In this document: positions 9,542 through 18,321 of the stretch, one piece after another | How positions within the stretch are numbered: position 1 is the first letter of the stretch | Layout of the letters: every line of letters starts with the position of its first letter | Assembly: GCF_943373825.1 (NCBI RefSeq) | Contig: NZ_CALSBP010000002.1 | Span: 2,655,501-2,719,500, forward strand | Origin: Aquimarina spinulae | GTDB taxonomy: Bacteria > Bacteroidota > Bacteroidia > Flavobacteriales > Flavobacteriaceae | Length of the DNA: 64,000 nucleotides | Direction of reading: 5' to 3' | Translations under genes and position numbers: made by a program | The notes under the pieces: model-generated | The model's database searches: none | What the model was told of the DNA's origin: nothing | Seen by the model: the letters and a program-made list of their open reading frames with translations, nothing else

Positions 9542-10408
9542 ATGGAAAAAAAATCGAAGAAAAACAATATTTTGATTACAGGATCGAGAGGTCAATTAGG
9601 GCAATGCATAGAAAAAATTAAGAAAAACTATCCTGAATTACAATTGTATTTTGCCAGTTCTGAAGTCTTAGATATCACAAAAAATGAAGAGGTACAACGT
9701 TTTTTTAAAGATAAGTCATTCGATTTTGTAGTGAATTGTGCTGCATATACCAACGTAGAACAAGCAGAAAAAGAATCAGAAAAGGCTTTTTTGGTTAATG
9801 CAACTGGAGTATTAAATTTGGCACAGGTTTGCAAAGAGTATAATAGTACACTTATACATATATCTACCGATTATGTTTTTGATGGGGCTAAAAAAATGCC
9901 TTATATAGAAGAAGATACTCCAAACCCAATTAATGAGTACGGAAAATCAAAATTAGCCGGTGAACAACACATCCAAGAAATTTTGGAGAAATATTTTATC
10001 ATTAGAACATCATGGCTGTATTCTGAATTTGGGCATAATTTTTTTAAAACTATTGTAAAAAAATCAGAGACCGAAAAAGATCTCACTATTATCACTTCTG
10101 AGATAGGTACACCAACAAATGCTAATGATCTGGCAAAATTTATATTAGATTTAATTTTGATTGATGATCCTAAATATGGGACGTATCATTATAGTAATCT
10201 TGGTGAAGCCACATGGTATGATTTTACGGAAGAAATTTTAAGGTTTTCGAGCAAACTTGATACTATTAAACTTAAAAAAATAGATAATTACCCTACTTTT
10301 GCAAGAAGACCAAAATATAGTGTTTTGAATAAAGAGAAATGCTTAGCATCTTTTGGTTTAGAAATTCAAAATTGGAAAATATCTTTAGAAAAAACAATAA
10401 AGAACTAA
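9542..10408 (+). CDS. rfbD: dTDP-4-dehydrorhamnose reductase
   Basis: RmlD performs the final NAD(P)H-dependent step to dTDP-L-rhamnose. The 288-residue SDR protein has the N-terminal nucleotide-binding motif GSRGQLGQ near residues 14-21. It also has the family motif VNCAAYTNVEQAE near 65, STDYVFDG near 109, and the catalytic YxxxK in YGKSKLAGE near 134. With manA and rmlBAC upstream it completes the rhamnose pathway, although it is separated from rmlC by the leader and the Wzz-like gene. The start was chosen at the first ATG; the acidic/basic N-terminal extension EKKSKKNN is unremarkable. Confidence 0.93.
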   Translation: MEKKSKKNNILITGSRGQLGQCIEKIKKNYPELQLYFASSEVLDITKNEEVQRFFKDKSFDFVVNCAAYTNVEQAEKESEKAFLVNATGVLNLAQVCKEYNSTLIHISTDYVFDGAKKMPYIEEDTPNPINEYGKSKLAGEQHIQEILEKYFIIRTSWLYSEFGHNFFKTIVKKSETEKDLTIITSEIGTPTNANDLAKFILDLILIDDPKYGTYHYSNLGEATWYDFTEEILRFSSKLDTIKLKKIDNYPTFARRPKYSVLNKEKCLASFGLEIQNWKISLEKTIKN

Positions 10409-10496
10409 AGGAGATATAATTATAAGAAAATCAGGATAGATCATTGCTCTGATTCCAAAAACAGAGGGATTTGTAATATAAAATAGATTATTTTAA

Positions 10497-11684
10497 ATGA
10501 ACATATTAAAACTAATAGGAAGAAAGCAAGAATTATTTTCTAAAGACATCACAGAAAAAGAATCAGAACTGAAAAATATTGTTTCTTCTTCATCTTTTCT
10601 GGTTATTGGTGCAGCAGGTTCTATTGGACAAGCGGTGACTAAAGAAATCTTTAAAAGAAACCCGCAAAAGCTACATGTTGTGGATATAAGTGAAAACAAT
10701 CTGGTAGAATTGGTTAGGGATATCAGAAGTTCTTTTGGATATATCCAGGGAGATTTTAAAACTTTTGCTTTAGATATCGGATCATTAGAATATGACGCTT
10801 TTATAGAAGCCGATGGAAAATATGATTATGTACTTAATTTATCGGCCTTAAAGCATGTAAGAAGTGAAAAAGACCCATTTACATTAATGAGAATGATTGA
10901 TGTAAATATTTTTAATACAGATAAAACGTTGCTTCAGGCTATTAAGAAAGGAACCAAAAAATATTTTTGTGTATCTACCGATAAAGCTGCTAATCCTGTT
11001 AATATGATGGGAGCCTCTAAGCGAATTATGGAAATGTATTTGATGAGGAGGAGTAAAGAGATTAAAATCTCTACAGCACGCTTTGCTAATGTAGCTTTTT
11101 CTGATGGATCACTACTTTATGGATTTGATCAAAGGATAAAGAAAAAACAACCTATAGTTGCTCCAAATGACATTAAAAGATACTTTGTGATACCAAAAGA
11201 ATCGGGAGAACTTTGCTTAATGTCGTGTATTTTTGGTAACAATAGAGACATCTTCTTTCCTAAATTGAGCGAGGATCTACATTTAATCTCTTTTGCAGAT
11301 ATCGCTGTTAAATACCTTACAGAACTTGGGTATGAACCTTACTTGTGTAAGGATGAAAATGAAGCTAGAGAATTAATAGAAACGTTACCTCAACAAGGAA
11401 AATGGCCTTGTTTATTTTCTTCTAGTGATACAACTGGAGAAAAAGATTTTGAGGAATTTTTTACCGACAAAGAAACCCTGGATATGGATAGATTTCATAA
11501 CCTTGGAATTATAAAAAACGATTTAAATTTTGATGAAGAAAAATTAAATCTTTTCACTCAAGTAATTCAAAACCTGAAACAGAACAGGAGCTGGAACAAA
11601 AAGGATATTGTTGATCTTTTTTTCAAAATGATACCTGATTTTGGGCATAAGGAGACAGGTAAATATTTAGATAGTAAAATGTAA
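10497..11684 (+). CDS. legB: NDP-N-acetylglucosamine 4,6-dehydratase of legionaminate synthesis (LegB)
   Basis: The 395-residue SDR belongs to the FlaA1/CapD-like dehydratases. It has the nucleotide-binding GAAGSIGQ near residues 38-45 and the diagnostic STDKAANPVN followed by MMGASKR near 160-176. It removes water from NDP-GlcNAc to give the 4-keto-6-deoxy sugar. The next genes are legC, legH, legI, legG, ptmE, legF, ptmF and ptmA, so LegB is the natural name. The presence of ptmE-like and ptmA-like genes suggests that the substrate is GDP-GlcNAc, as in Campylobacter jejuni. That is inference from context. It ends 4 bases before legC. Confidence 0.88.
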   Translation: MNILKLIGRKQELFSKDITEKESELKNIVSSSSFLVIGAAGSIGQAVTKEIFKRNPQKLHVVDISENNLVELVRDIRSSFGYIQGDFKTFALDIGSLEYDAFIEADGKYDYVLNLSALKHVRSEKDPFTLMRMIDVNIFNTDKTLLQAIKKGTKKYFCVSTDKAANPVNMMGASKRIMEMYLMRRSKEIKISTARFANVAFSDGSLLYGFDQRIKKKQPIVAPNDIKRYFVIPKESGELCLMSCIFGNNRDIFFPKLSEDLHLISFADIAVKYLTELGYEPYLCKDENEARELIETLPQQGKWPCLFSSSDTTGEKDFEEFFTDKETLDMDRFHNLGIIKNDLNFDEEKLNLFTQVIQNLKQNRSWNKKDIVDLFFKMIPDFGHKETGKYLDSKM

Positions 11685-11688
11685 ATCT

Positions 11689-12828
11689 ATGCATCAAGAA
11701 TTTATATCCTTTGTTAAAGAGAGTTTTAGAACAGAAGAGTTTATACCATTGCATGCCCCAATATTTATGGGCAATGAAAAAAAATACCTGAATGAGTGTA
11801 TTGATTCTACATTTGTTTCTAGTGTAGGTAAGTTTGTTGATCAGTTTGAGGCAGATATTGCAAAATTTACGAGAGCAAAACATGCTATTGCAACATCTAA
11901 TGGTACAGCTGCTCTTCATATGGGCCTTCTAATGGCTGGAGTAAACCCAAATGATGAAGTAATCACTCAGCCCTTAACGTTTATTGCAACAGTTAATGCC
12001 ATAAGCTATATCGGGGCTTATCCTGTTTTTGTAGATGTAGATAAGGATACTCTTGGTTTGTCTCCAGAAAAATTAGATCATTTTTTATCACAAAACACCG
12101 AAATACTAAATGGTGAATGTATAAATAAAACTACTAGAAGAAGGATAAAAGCGGTTGTTCCCATGCATACTTTTGGATTGCCTTCAAGAATTGATGAAAT
12201 TGTATTAGTTTGTAATAAATTCAACATATCGGTAGTAGAAGATGCCGCAGAATCATTAGGTAGTTATTATAAAGAACAACATACTGGAACGTTTGGTTTA
12301 ATAGGAACATTTAGTTTTAACGGAAATAAGACTATTACTACTGGTGGAGGTGGAATGTTAGTTACCAATGATGATGACATAGCCAAAAAAGCAAAACACA
12401 TAACAACAACAGCAAAAATACCGCACCAGTGGGATTATGAACATGATATGATAGGCTATAATTATCGTCTGCCAAATATTAATGCAGCGTTAGGGTGCGC
12501 ACAAATGGAGAAACTCCCCCTTATTTTAGAAAAGAAAAGGATATTATCAGATAAATATGAAGCCTTTTTTAATGATAAAAAGTTACAATATATCAAACAA
12601 CCAAAACACTCGATTTCAAACTATTGGTTAAATGCTATTCTATTAGAAAATCTCGAAGAAAGAAATGCATTTCTAAAAGAAACCAATGAAAATGGAGTAA
12701 TGACCAGACCCATTTGGAAACTAATGAATGGTTTAACAATGTTTAAAAATGCCCAAACTGGAAATCTCGAAAATGCTAAATGGTTTGAAGAGCGTGTAGT
12801 AAACATACCTAGTAGTGTTATTTTATGA
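11689..12828 (+). CDS. legC: LegC-type PLP aminotransferase
   Basis: The 379-residue protein is in the DegT/DnrJ/EryC1/StrS family. It transfers an amino group to C4 of the keto-sugar made by LegB. The start PIFMGNEKKYLNECIDSTFVS is typical of LegC. The PLP-binding lysine is probably Lys214, in SFNGNKTIT, followed by the glycine-rich TGGGGM. EDAAESLGS near 185 supplies the cofactor Asp. Its stop overlaps the next start by 4 bases (ATGA), so translation is coupled to the membrane protein that follows. Confidence 0.92.
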   Translation: MHQEFISFVKESFRTEEFIPLHAPIFMGNEKKYLNECIDSTFVSSVGKFVDQFEADIAKFTRAKHAIATSNGTAALHMGLLMAGVNPNDEVITQPLTFIATVNAISYIGAYPVFVDVDKDTLGLSPEKLDHFLSQNTEILNGECINKTTRRRIKAVVPMHTFGLPSRIDEIVLVCNKFNISVVEDAAESLGSYYKEQHTGTFGLIGTFSFNGNKTITTGGGGMLVTNDDDIAKKAKHITTTAKIPHQWDYEHDMIGYNYRLPNINAALGCAQMEKLPLILEKKRILSDKYEAFFNDKKLQYIKQPKHSISNYWLNAILLENLEERNAFLKETNENGVMTRPIWKLMNGLTMFKNAQTGNLENAKWFEERVVNIPSSVIL

Positions 12829-14420
12829 TTAACAGAAACTCTATTTTGATGAAAAACAAATACCTATTATACTTATTTGTGTTCTTTCTTTTCAATAATC
12901 TATTTATGCTATTTAATAATGGTGTTTATTGGGATGATTGGACAGTTTATAAAATGGATAGAATTGGCTTAATGCAACATTTTGGAAATAATGGTGCTTT
13001 GATGCTAGTATATGTTCATGATTTTTTAAATGATAGTGATTATTCTCCATTATTGTATCATTGGTTATCATTTGTGTTTCTTTTAGGGATATTCATGTTT
13101 TTTTTTAAAATTCTTAAACAATATGGATGTAAGGAAATAACAGCTTTTTTTATATCCTTATTAGCAATGTTAGCTCCTTATTTTGAAATAAAAAGTACTA
13201 TTATTTGCATGCCGTATCCCTTGTTTTTATTTTTATTTACGGCTGGGTTGTATATGGTGCTTGATTTTTTAGAAAATAACAAAAAATATATAAGTTTAAT
13301 TTTCGGAAGTTTTTTTCTTTTAGTAGGCTTTTTTTTAAATTCTTTACTTCCTCTGTTTTTGTTTATATTAACGTTACACTTTATAATAAAAAGAGATTTT
13401 TCGTTTGATAAAATAAAACAAACAAATTATAAAACAATATTTTCTTATTGTGGTTTAGGATTACTTCCTTTCATTTTTTGGATATTTAAGAAAGTATTTT
13501 TGCCAATAGGTGGAGCATATGCTTCTGTTGGATATAATAAAATAAATATTGTTTGGAAAGAAATTCCAATAAAATATGCAAATGCTTTTACTGATAATAT
13601 TATTGGAATATATAAAGAGCTTATAACTGCGTTTCAAGATCATTTTTCATTTAGTATTGGTGTCTTTTTTATAAGTATTTTCTTTTCTTTTTTTGTACTT
13701 AGAAATGTTTTGTTTAAAGAAAATTATGAAAAATCAAAACTTTTAAAATTTATGATTTTTGGAATTTTGTCGTTCTTGGTAGTTGTATTTCCTTATTTAG
13801 TAGTTAATAAACCACCTTCTTATGAAGGATATGAAACAAGGCATCAAGTATTACTTCCACTAGCTTTATCTTTTTGTCTATTTCCTGTTGTATTTGTGCT
13901 TCCTGAAAATTTTAGGAAGGCAATCTGTATTTTTATACTTTCTTGCTTTCTTACAATTAATATAAATGCAAATGCCAATTATTTAAGAGGTTGGATAAAA
14001 ATAGAAGCAGTAAAACATAATATTAAATTTTTGAATGAAAATAGAGATGGTACTATTTTTACTGATGGTTTTAATGGTGAATATAATGCAACCGAAAGGC
14101 AACTTATTTTTTATGAGCTGAATGGAGTTTTTAAAGAAATTCTGGGAAAAGAAGATAAATTTATTATACAAAATAAAAGTAGTTATAATTATCTATCAAC
14201 TTTTTTAGCACAACCAGAATCATATAACATTAGGGATTTGACTGAAAATGTTAACGAAGATGTAGTTTTAAAAGTAGAGTATGGTGATGAAACAGATTAT
14301 GGGCGGTTAGAAATTATGAAGAGTATTTATTATTATTATTTTAATCACGATAAATTTAAAGAAAGAGTTGAGAATATGTTAAGCATGAAATATCAACCAA
14401 AGCCAGTTATTGTGGAATGA
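12825..14420 (+). CDS. Polytopic membrane protein, possible GT-C glycosyltransferase
   Basis: The 531-residue protein has about ten hydrophobic segments over residues 10-385 and a soluble C-terminal tail of roughly 140 residues. The first extracytoplasmic loop, after the first membrane helix, contains WDDW at about residues 37-40. An acidic pair in this loop is the usual catalytic mark of GT-C enzymes that use polyprenyl-phosphate sugars (ArnT, PMT and similar). It could instead be a Wzy-type polymerase. The gene is conspicuously AT-rich compared with legC and legI on each side, yet it is fused into the operon by a 4-base overlap, which suggests later insertion. No family name is recognised with confidence. 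Confidence 0.5.
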   Translation: MINRNSILMKNKYLLYLFVFFLFNNLFMLFNNGVYWDDWTVYKMDRIGLMQHFGNNGALMLVYVHDFLNDSDYSPLLYHWLSFVFLLGIFMFFFKILKQYGCKEITAFFISLLAMLAPYFEIKSTIICMPYPLFLFLFTAGLYMVLDFLENNKKYISLIFGSFFLLVGFFLNSLLPLFLFILTLHFIIKRDFSFDKIKQTNYKTIFSYCGLGLLPFIFWIFKKVFLPIGGAYASVGYNKINIVWKEIPIKYANAFTDNIIGIYKELITAFQDHFSFSIGVFFISIFFSFFVLRNVLFKENYEKSKLLKFMIFGILSFLVVVFPYLVVNKPPSYEGYETRHQVLLPLALSFCLFPVVFVLPENFRKAICIFILSCFLTININANANYLRGWIKIEAVKHNIKFLNENRDGTIFTDGFNGEYNATERQLIFYELNGVFKEILGKEDKFIIQNKSSYNYLSTFLAQPESYNIRDLTENVNEDVVLKVEYGDETDYGRLEIMKSIYYYYFNHDKFKERVENMLSMKYQPKPVIVE

Positions 14421-14454
14421 TTTTTTTAATAATAATTATATAACATTAAAAAAC

Positions 14455-15096
14455 ATGACAAAGCTATTACTATTAGGTGGAGGCGGACATTGTGAATCGG
14501 TAATAGAAGTATTAGAAATGCTACCTGATTATCAAGTAATAGGCATTTTAGATCCTATTTATTCCGAATTGACAGAGGCAAAAATATTGGGCTATCCAAT
14601 TTTAGGAAATGATGATGATGTACTTAAATATATTCAGGAAGGTTGTGAATTTGTAATTACAGTTGGGCAGATCAAATCTGCAGCTATACGAAGAAAATTG
14701 TTTACCAAAGTGAAATCTCATGGGGGTAAATTACCTGTTATCATTTCATCTACAGCACACGTATCTAAACATGCTACAATTGGAGAAGGAACCGTTATAA
14801 TGAATTTTTCTATGGTTAACAGTAATACTTCTATAGGAGCAGGTAATATCATAAATACATTTGCTAATATAGAACACGGCTGTAGATTAGGGGACTTTAA
14901 TCATATTTCTACCAGAGCAACCGTTAATGGAGATGTTAACATCTATAATGATGTTTTTATTGGCAGCGGGACTATAGTCAATGAAGGATGTACTATTGAA
15001 GAAAATGTCGTTATAGGTTCGGGAAGCCTGGTAAGAAAAAATATTTCATCTAATAAGATTGCTCGTGGGAATCCTATAAAGATTATTAAAAAGTAA
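14455..15096 (+). CDS. legH: NeuD/LegH-type sugar O/N-acetyltransferase
   Basis: The 213-residue protein starts with a nucleotide-binding-like MTKLLLLGGGGHCESVIEVL and ends in left-handed beta-helix hexapeptide repeats (for example IGEGTVIMNFSMVNSNTSIG, from about residue 105). This is the NeuD/PglD architecture. In the legionaminate pathway it would acetylate the C4 amine made by LegC. The start at 14455 is preferred over the in-frame ATG at 14410, because family members begin with the Gly-rich strand and the upstream 15 residues (rich in Asn and Phe) overlap the previous gene. It is followed by legI after 4 bases. Confidence 0.85.
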   Translation: MTKLLLLGGGGHCESVIEVLEMLPDYQVIGILDPIYSELTEAKILGYPILGNDDDVLKYIQEGCEFVITVGQIKSAAIRRKLFTKVKSHGGKLPVIISSTAHVSKHATIGEGTVIMNFSMVNSNTSIGAGNIINTFANIEHGCRLGDFNHISTRATVNGDVNIYNDVFIGSGTIVNEGCTIEENVVIGSGSLVRKNISSNKIARGNPIKIIKK

Positions 15097-15100
15097 ACAT

Positions 15101-16108
15101 ATGAATCCAGATAAAGTTGTTATCATAGCCGAAGCAGGTGTAAATCATAATGGAGATATTAAACTAGCAAAGAAATTAATAGATGCTGCTGCTGTTGCTG
15201 GAGTGGATTATGTAAAATTTCAAACGTTTAATTCTAAAAAACTAGTGAGCAAAAATGCTCAAAAAGCTACATATCAAAAAGAAAATACGGGTAATGCTTC
15301 AGAATCTCAATTAGCAATGTTGCAAAAGCTAGAATTGAGTAAAGACATGCATCTCGAATTAATACAATATTGTAATTCAAAAAATATTAAATTTTTATCT
15401 ACTGGTTTTGATTTAGAAAGTATAGACTTTTTAAATGAATTGAATATAGATCTATTTAAAGTTCCTTCAGGTGAAATAACCAACTTACCGTATTTAAGAA
15501 AAATTGGTAGCCTCGGTAAACCGATTATTATTTCTACAGGAATGGCAGATCTTAAAGAAATAGAAGAAGCTGTTCATGTTGTAGTTGAAGCTGGTGCACG
15601 CATGTCTAGTATCACCATATTGCATTGTAATACTGAATATCCTACACCAATGCACGACGTTAATCTTAGGGCTATGAATACCATTAAAGACACATTTAAT
15701 GTTCCTATTGGATATTCTGATCATACTTTGGGTATCGAAATACCAATAGCAGCTGTTGCTCTTGGTGCTACAGTTATTGAAAAACATTTTACGCTAGACA
15801 AAACTATGGAGGGACCTGATCATAAAGCTTCTCTTGAGCCAGAAGAGTTAAAAGCAATGGTAACCGCTATTAGAAATATCGAAGACGCTTTGGGTCATGG
15901 CAGAAAAGAACCCAGTAATAGCGAAAAAAAGAATAAGGAAATTGCCAGAAAAAGTATAGTTGCTAAAACATCAATACAACTAGGAGATATTTTCACAGAT
16001 GATAACATAACCGTAAAAAGACCAGGTAGTGGTATTTCTCCTATGAAATGGGATAGTGTAATAGGAACAAAAGCATTAAAAGATTACCAAGAAGACGATT
16101 TGATATGA
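15101..16108 (+). CDS. legI: N,N'-diacetyllegionaminate synthase (NeuB family)
   Basis: LegI condenses the 6-deoxy-diacetamido-mannose with phosphoenolpyruvate to make legionaminic acid. The 335-residue protein has the NeuB TIM-barrel start AEAGVNHNGD (about residues 10-19), KFQTF near 40 and STGMADLKEI near 147. HTLGIEIP near 208 and the metal/substrate EKHFTLDK near 226 are also present. The C-terminal antifreeze-like SAF domain is intact, with KRPGSGISP near 306. Its stop overlaps the legG start by 4 bases. Choice of legionaminate over sialate rests on the neighbouring LegB and LegC; the family alone cannot decide this. Confidence 0.92.
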   Translation: MNPDKVVIIAEAGVNHNGDIKLAKKLIDAAAVAGVDYVKFQTFNSKKLVSKNAQKATYQKENTGNASESQLAMLQKLELSKDMHLELIQYCNSKNIKFLSTGFDLESIDFLNELNIDLFKVPSGEITNLPYLRKIGSLGKPIIISTGMADLKEIEEAVHVVVEAGARMSSITILHCNTEYPTPMHDVNLRAMNTIKDTFNVPIGYSDHTLGIEIPIAAVALGATVIEKHFTLDKTMEGPDHKASLEPEELKAMVTAIRNIEDALGHGRKEPSNSEKKNKEIARKSIVAKTSIQLGDIFTDDNITVKRPGSGISPMKWDSVIGTKALKDYQEDDLI

Positions 16109-17256
16109 AGAATATTGCGGTCATAACAGGTACCAGAGCAGAATATGGGTTGTTAAAACCTCTTATTCAAGCGATAACCGATGATTCTGAATTTAATTTA
16201 CAATTGGTGGTTACCGGTATGCATCTATCACCAGAGTTTGGTCTTACGTATACTCAGATAGAACAAGATGGTTTTGTTATCGATAGCAAAGTAGAAGACC
16301 ATCTATCTGGAGACTCTGCAGAAGCAATTACCAAAGCAATAGGAACAGCTATGATTGGTTTTGCAGAAACCTATGAAGCGCTAAGTCCAGATCTTATAGT
16401 AGTATTAGGAGACCGCTCAGAAATATTAGCAGCTGCAACAGCAGCAATGATAAAAGGAATACCAATAGCACATTTGCATGGCGGCGAAACCACAGAAGGA
16501 GCATATGACGAAGGAATCAGACATGCCATCACAAAAATGAGCTATTTGCATTTTACCTCTGCAGAGGTATATAGAAAAAGAGTGATGCAATTAGGAGAAT
16601 CTCCTGATCGGGTTTTTAATGTAGGAGCAATAGGAATTGATAGCATAAAAAGTTTAAAGCTACTTAATACAACAGAGTTTGAAGAATCAATTAATTATAA
16701 GCTAAATAAAAAAGCGGTATTAATTACGTTTCATCCTGTAACCCTCGAAAAAGCAACCGCAAAAAAACAGTTTGAGGAACTTTTAACATCATTAGACAAA
16801 TTAGAAGATACCTCCTTAATTTTTACGAAACCTAATTCTGATAAAGATGGTAGGATAATTATCGAATTGATAGATGACTATGTGGCAAAAAAACCAGAAA
16901 AGTCAGTAGCCTTTACCTCTTTAGGTCAGTTACGATATCTATCAGCATTACAACATGTAGATGTAGTTATAGGAAATTCTTCCAGCGGAATTTATGAAGT
17001 GCCTATTTTTAAAAAACCAACCATTAATATAGGAGATCGACAAAAAGGAAGATTAATGCCCGATAGTGTTATTAATTGTGAACCTAATAGTGGCGCTATT
17101 GATAAGGCAATACAGAAAGCTTTTGACAGAGAGTTTATTAAAAGCATACAGCAACAAAAAAATATTTATGGTGATGGTACAACTACATCTCAAATTATAG
17201 AAGTACTTAAAACAGTTAAGATAAAAGACATTAAAAAGTCATTTTATGATTTATAG
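16105..17256 (+). CDS. legG: NDP-sugar 2-epimerase (hydrolysing), LegG/NeuC type
   Basis: The 383-residue GT-B-fold enzyme hydrolyses NDP-2,4-diacetamido-2,4,6-trideoxyglucose with inversion at C2 and releases the mannose-configured precursor for LegI. Recognisable motifs are TGTRAEYGLLKPL (residues 8-20), VVLGDRSEILAAATAA near 94-109 and HLHGGETTEGAYDE near 116. A conserved IGNSSSGIYE lies near 290. Translation is coupled to legI by a 4-base overlap. Twenty-three bases separate it from the ptmE 5' fragment. Confidence 0.92.
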   Translation: MKNIAVITGTRAEYGLLKPLIQAITDDSEFNLQLVVTGMHLSPEFGLTYTQIEQDGFVIDSKVEDHLSGDSAEAITKAIGTAMIGFAETYEALSPDLIVVLGDRSEILAAATAAMIKGIPIAHLHGGETTEGAYDEGIRHAITKMSYLHFTSAEVYRKRVMQLGESPDRVFNVGAIGIDSIKSLKLLNTTEFEESINYKLNKKAVLITFHPVTLEKATAKKQFEELLTSLDKLEDTSLIFTKPNSDKDGRIIIELIDDYVAKKPEKSVAFTSLGQLRYLSALQHVDVVIGNSSSGIYEVPIFKKPTINIGDRQKGRLMPDSVINCEPNSGAIDKAIQKAFDREFIKSIQQQKNIYGDGTTTSQIIEVLKTVKIKDIKKSFYDL

Positions 17257-17279
17257 TTTTATAGAAATATTAAATACAT

Positions 17280-17570
17280 ATGAGTAATATACTAATCAAT
17301 AGGAATAAGACTATTCTAGAAGCTTTAAATAGATTAAATTCTATTAAGGATGTAAGCCGATTAATTCTTTTTGTTGAGGATGACCAGCAACAAGTAATAG
17401 GAACGTTAACTGATGGTGATATAAGACGTGCTTTGGCACAAAATAAAAATATTTACGAGACTATAGATTCGGTTTGCAATAGAAGCTTTACTTATATTGA
17501 ACAAGGATACTCTTTTATTAACCTAAATGAGTATCGCAAAAAAAAACTTAAAAATACTACCTGTTCTTAA
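17280..17570 (+). CDS. ptmE: PtmE-like protein, 5' fragment: CBS domain (frameshifted)
   Basis: This 96-residue reading frame encodes a first CBS motif (VIGTLTDGDIRRALAQ near residues 40-55) and the beginning of a second. It then runs out of frame at an A9 tract (17538-17546) and ends with a short nonsense tail (LKNTTCS). The expected continuation of the CBS pair, KNLKILPVLNEKKQYVKLL, is found in the +1 frame, inside the following reading frame. Removing one A restores a single protein of about 346 residues: a CBS pair plus a nucleotidyltransferase, the known layout of PtmE (glucosamine-1-phosphate guanylyltransferase) of Campylobacter. The break may be a sequencing error, a phase-variable tract or a slippage site. 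Confidence 0.75.
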   Translation: MSNILINRNKTILEALNRLNSIKDVSRLILFVEDDQQQVIGTLTDGDIRRALAQNKNIYETIDSVCNRSFTYIEQGYSFINLNEYRKKKLKNTTCS

Positions 17571-18321
17571 TGAAAAAAAACAATATGTTAAGTTATTAGA
17601 CTTAGATAAAATAAAAGCAGTATTGCCATTAGAATGCATGATTATGGCTGGTGGTAGAGGGAAAAGACTTAGCCCATTAACCGATAAGGTGCCAAAACCA
17701 ATGTTACTTTTGGGAGACAAACCAATTATTGAACATAATATAGATAGATTAATATCGTATGGGATTCAAAAAATCTATATTTCGGTTAAATACCTGGGAG
17801 AACAAATTGAAGAATATTTTGGAGATGGTAGTTCAAAAGGGATTTCAATAGAGTATGTATGGGAAGATAAACCTTTAGGAACTGCAGGAGCGCTGTCACT
17901 GGTAGAAAAATTTGATTCGAGTCATGTATTGCTAATGAATAGTGATTTATTTACAAATGTTGATTTTCAGGATTTATTTTTAACACTATTAGAATCTGAT
18001 GCAGAAATGGCTGTAGCTTCTACAGAATATAAAGTGGATATCCCATACGCAGTTTTTGAAACTAATGGGAGCTATGTCAAAAATTTTAGAGAAAAACCAT
18101 CTTTTATTTACCAGTCTAATGCTGGAATATATATTCTAGAAAGAGAACTTATAAAAGAGATTCCTAAAAATCAGTTTTTTGATATTACAGATTTAATGGA
18201 AAAAATTGTTAAAGAAGATAGAAACCTAATTTATAATCCAATCCTGGGATATTGGATAGATATAGGTAAGCCCGTAGATTATGAGTATGCTAAAAATTTT
18301 ATAAAACATCTGGAACACTAA
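17527..18321 (+). CDS. ptmE: PtmE-like nucleotidyltransferase, 3' fragment (frameshifted)
   Basis: The 264-residue frame has the second half of a CBS motif in its first 35 residues. A full sugar-nucleotidyltransferase domain follows, with the signature MIMAGGRGKRLSPLTDKVPKPM split as GGRGKRLSPLT near residues 42-52 and PKPML just after, NSDLFTNVDF near 139, and GYWIDIGKP near 241. The ATG at 17527 lies inside the upstream frame with no separate leader, and the first residues are clearly the tail of a CBS domain. It is therefore unlikely to be an independent gene. The predicted product is GDP-glucosamine or a related GDP-amino sugar. It ends by sharing one base with the legF start. Confidence 0.8.
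   Translation: MSIAKKNLKILPVLNEKKQYVKLLDLDKIKAVLPLECMIMAGGRGKRLSPLTDKVPKPMLLLGDKPIIEHNIDRLISYGIQKIYISVKYLGEQIEEYFGDGSSKGISIEYVWEDKPLGTAGALSLVEKFDSSHVLLMNSDLFTNVDFQDLFLTLLESDAEMAVASTEYKVDIPYAVFETNGSYVKNFREKPSFIYQSNAGIYILERELIKEIPKNQFFDITDLMEKIVKEDRNLIYNPILGYWIDIGKPVDYEYAKNFIKHLEH
17538..17546 (+). repeat. A9 homopolymer at the ptmE frame break
   Basis: Nine consecutive adenines follow CGC at 17535-17537. With eight adenines the two ptmE fragments would be a single reading frame. A9 tracts are known slippage sites for bacterial RNA polymerase and mutable contingency tracts during replication. They are also a common place for assembly errors. Confidence 0.85.

Noticed and set aside
14410..14454. 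Upstream ATG at 14410 for legH
   Set aside because: It adds 15 Asn/Phe-rich residues overlapping the previous gene. Family members start at the Gly-rich strand encoded from 14455.
17527..18321. Independent nucleotidyltransferase gene starting at 17527
   Set aside because: Its first 35 residues are the second half of a CBS motif begun in the upstream frame, and it has no leader of its own.
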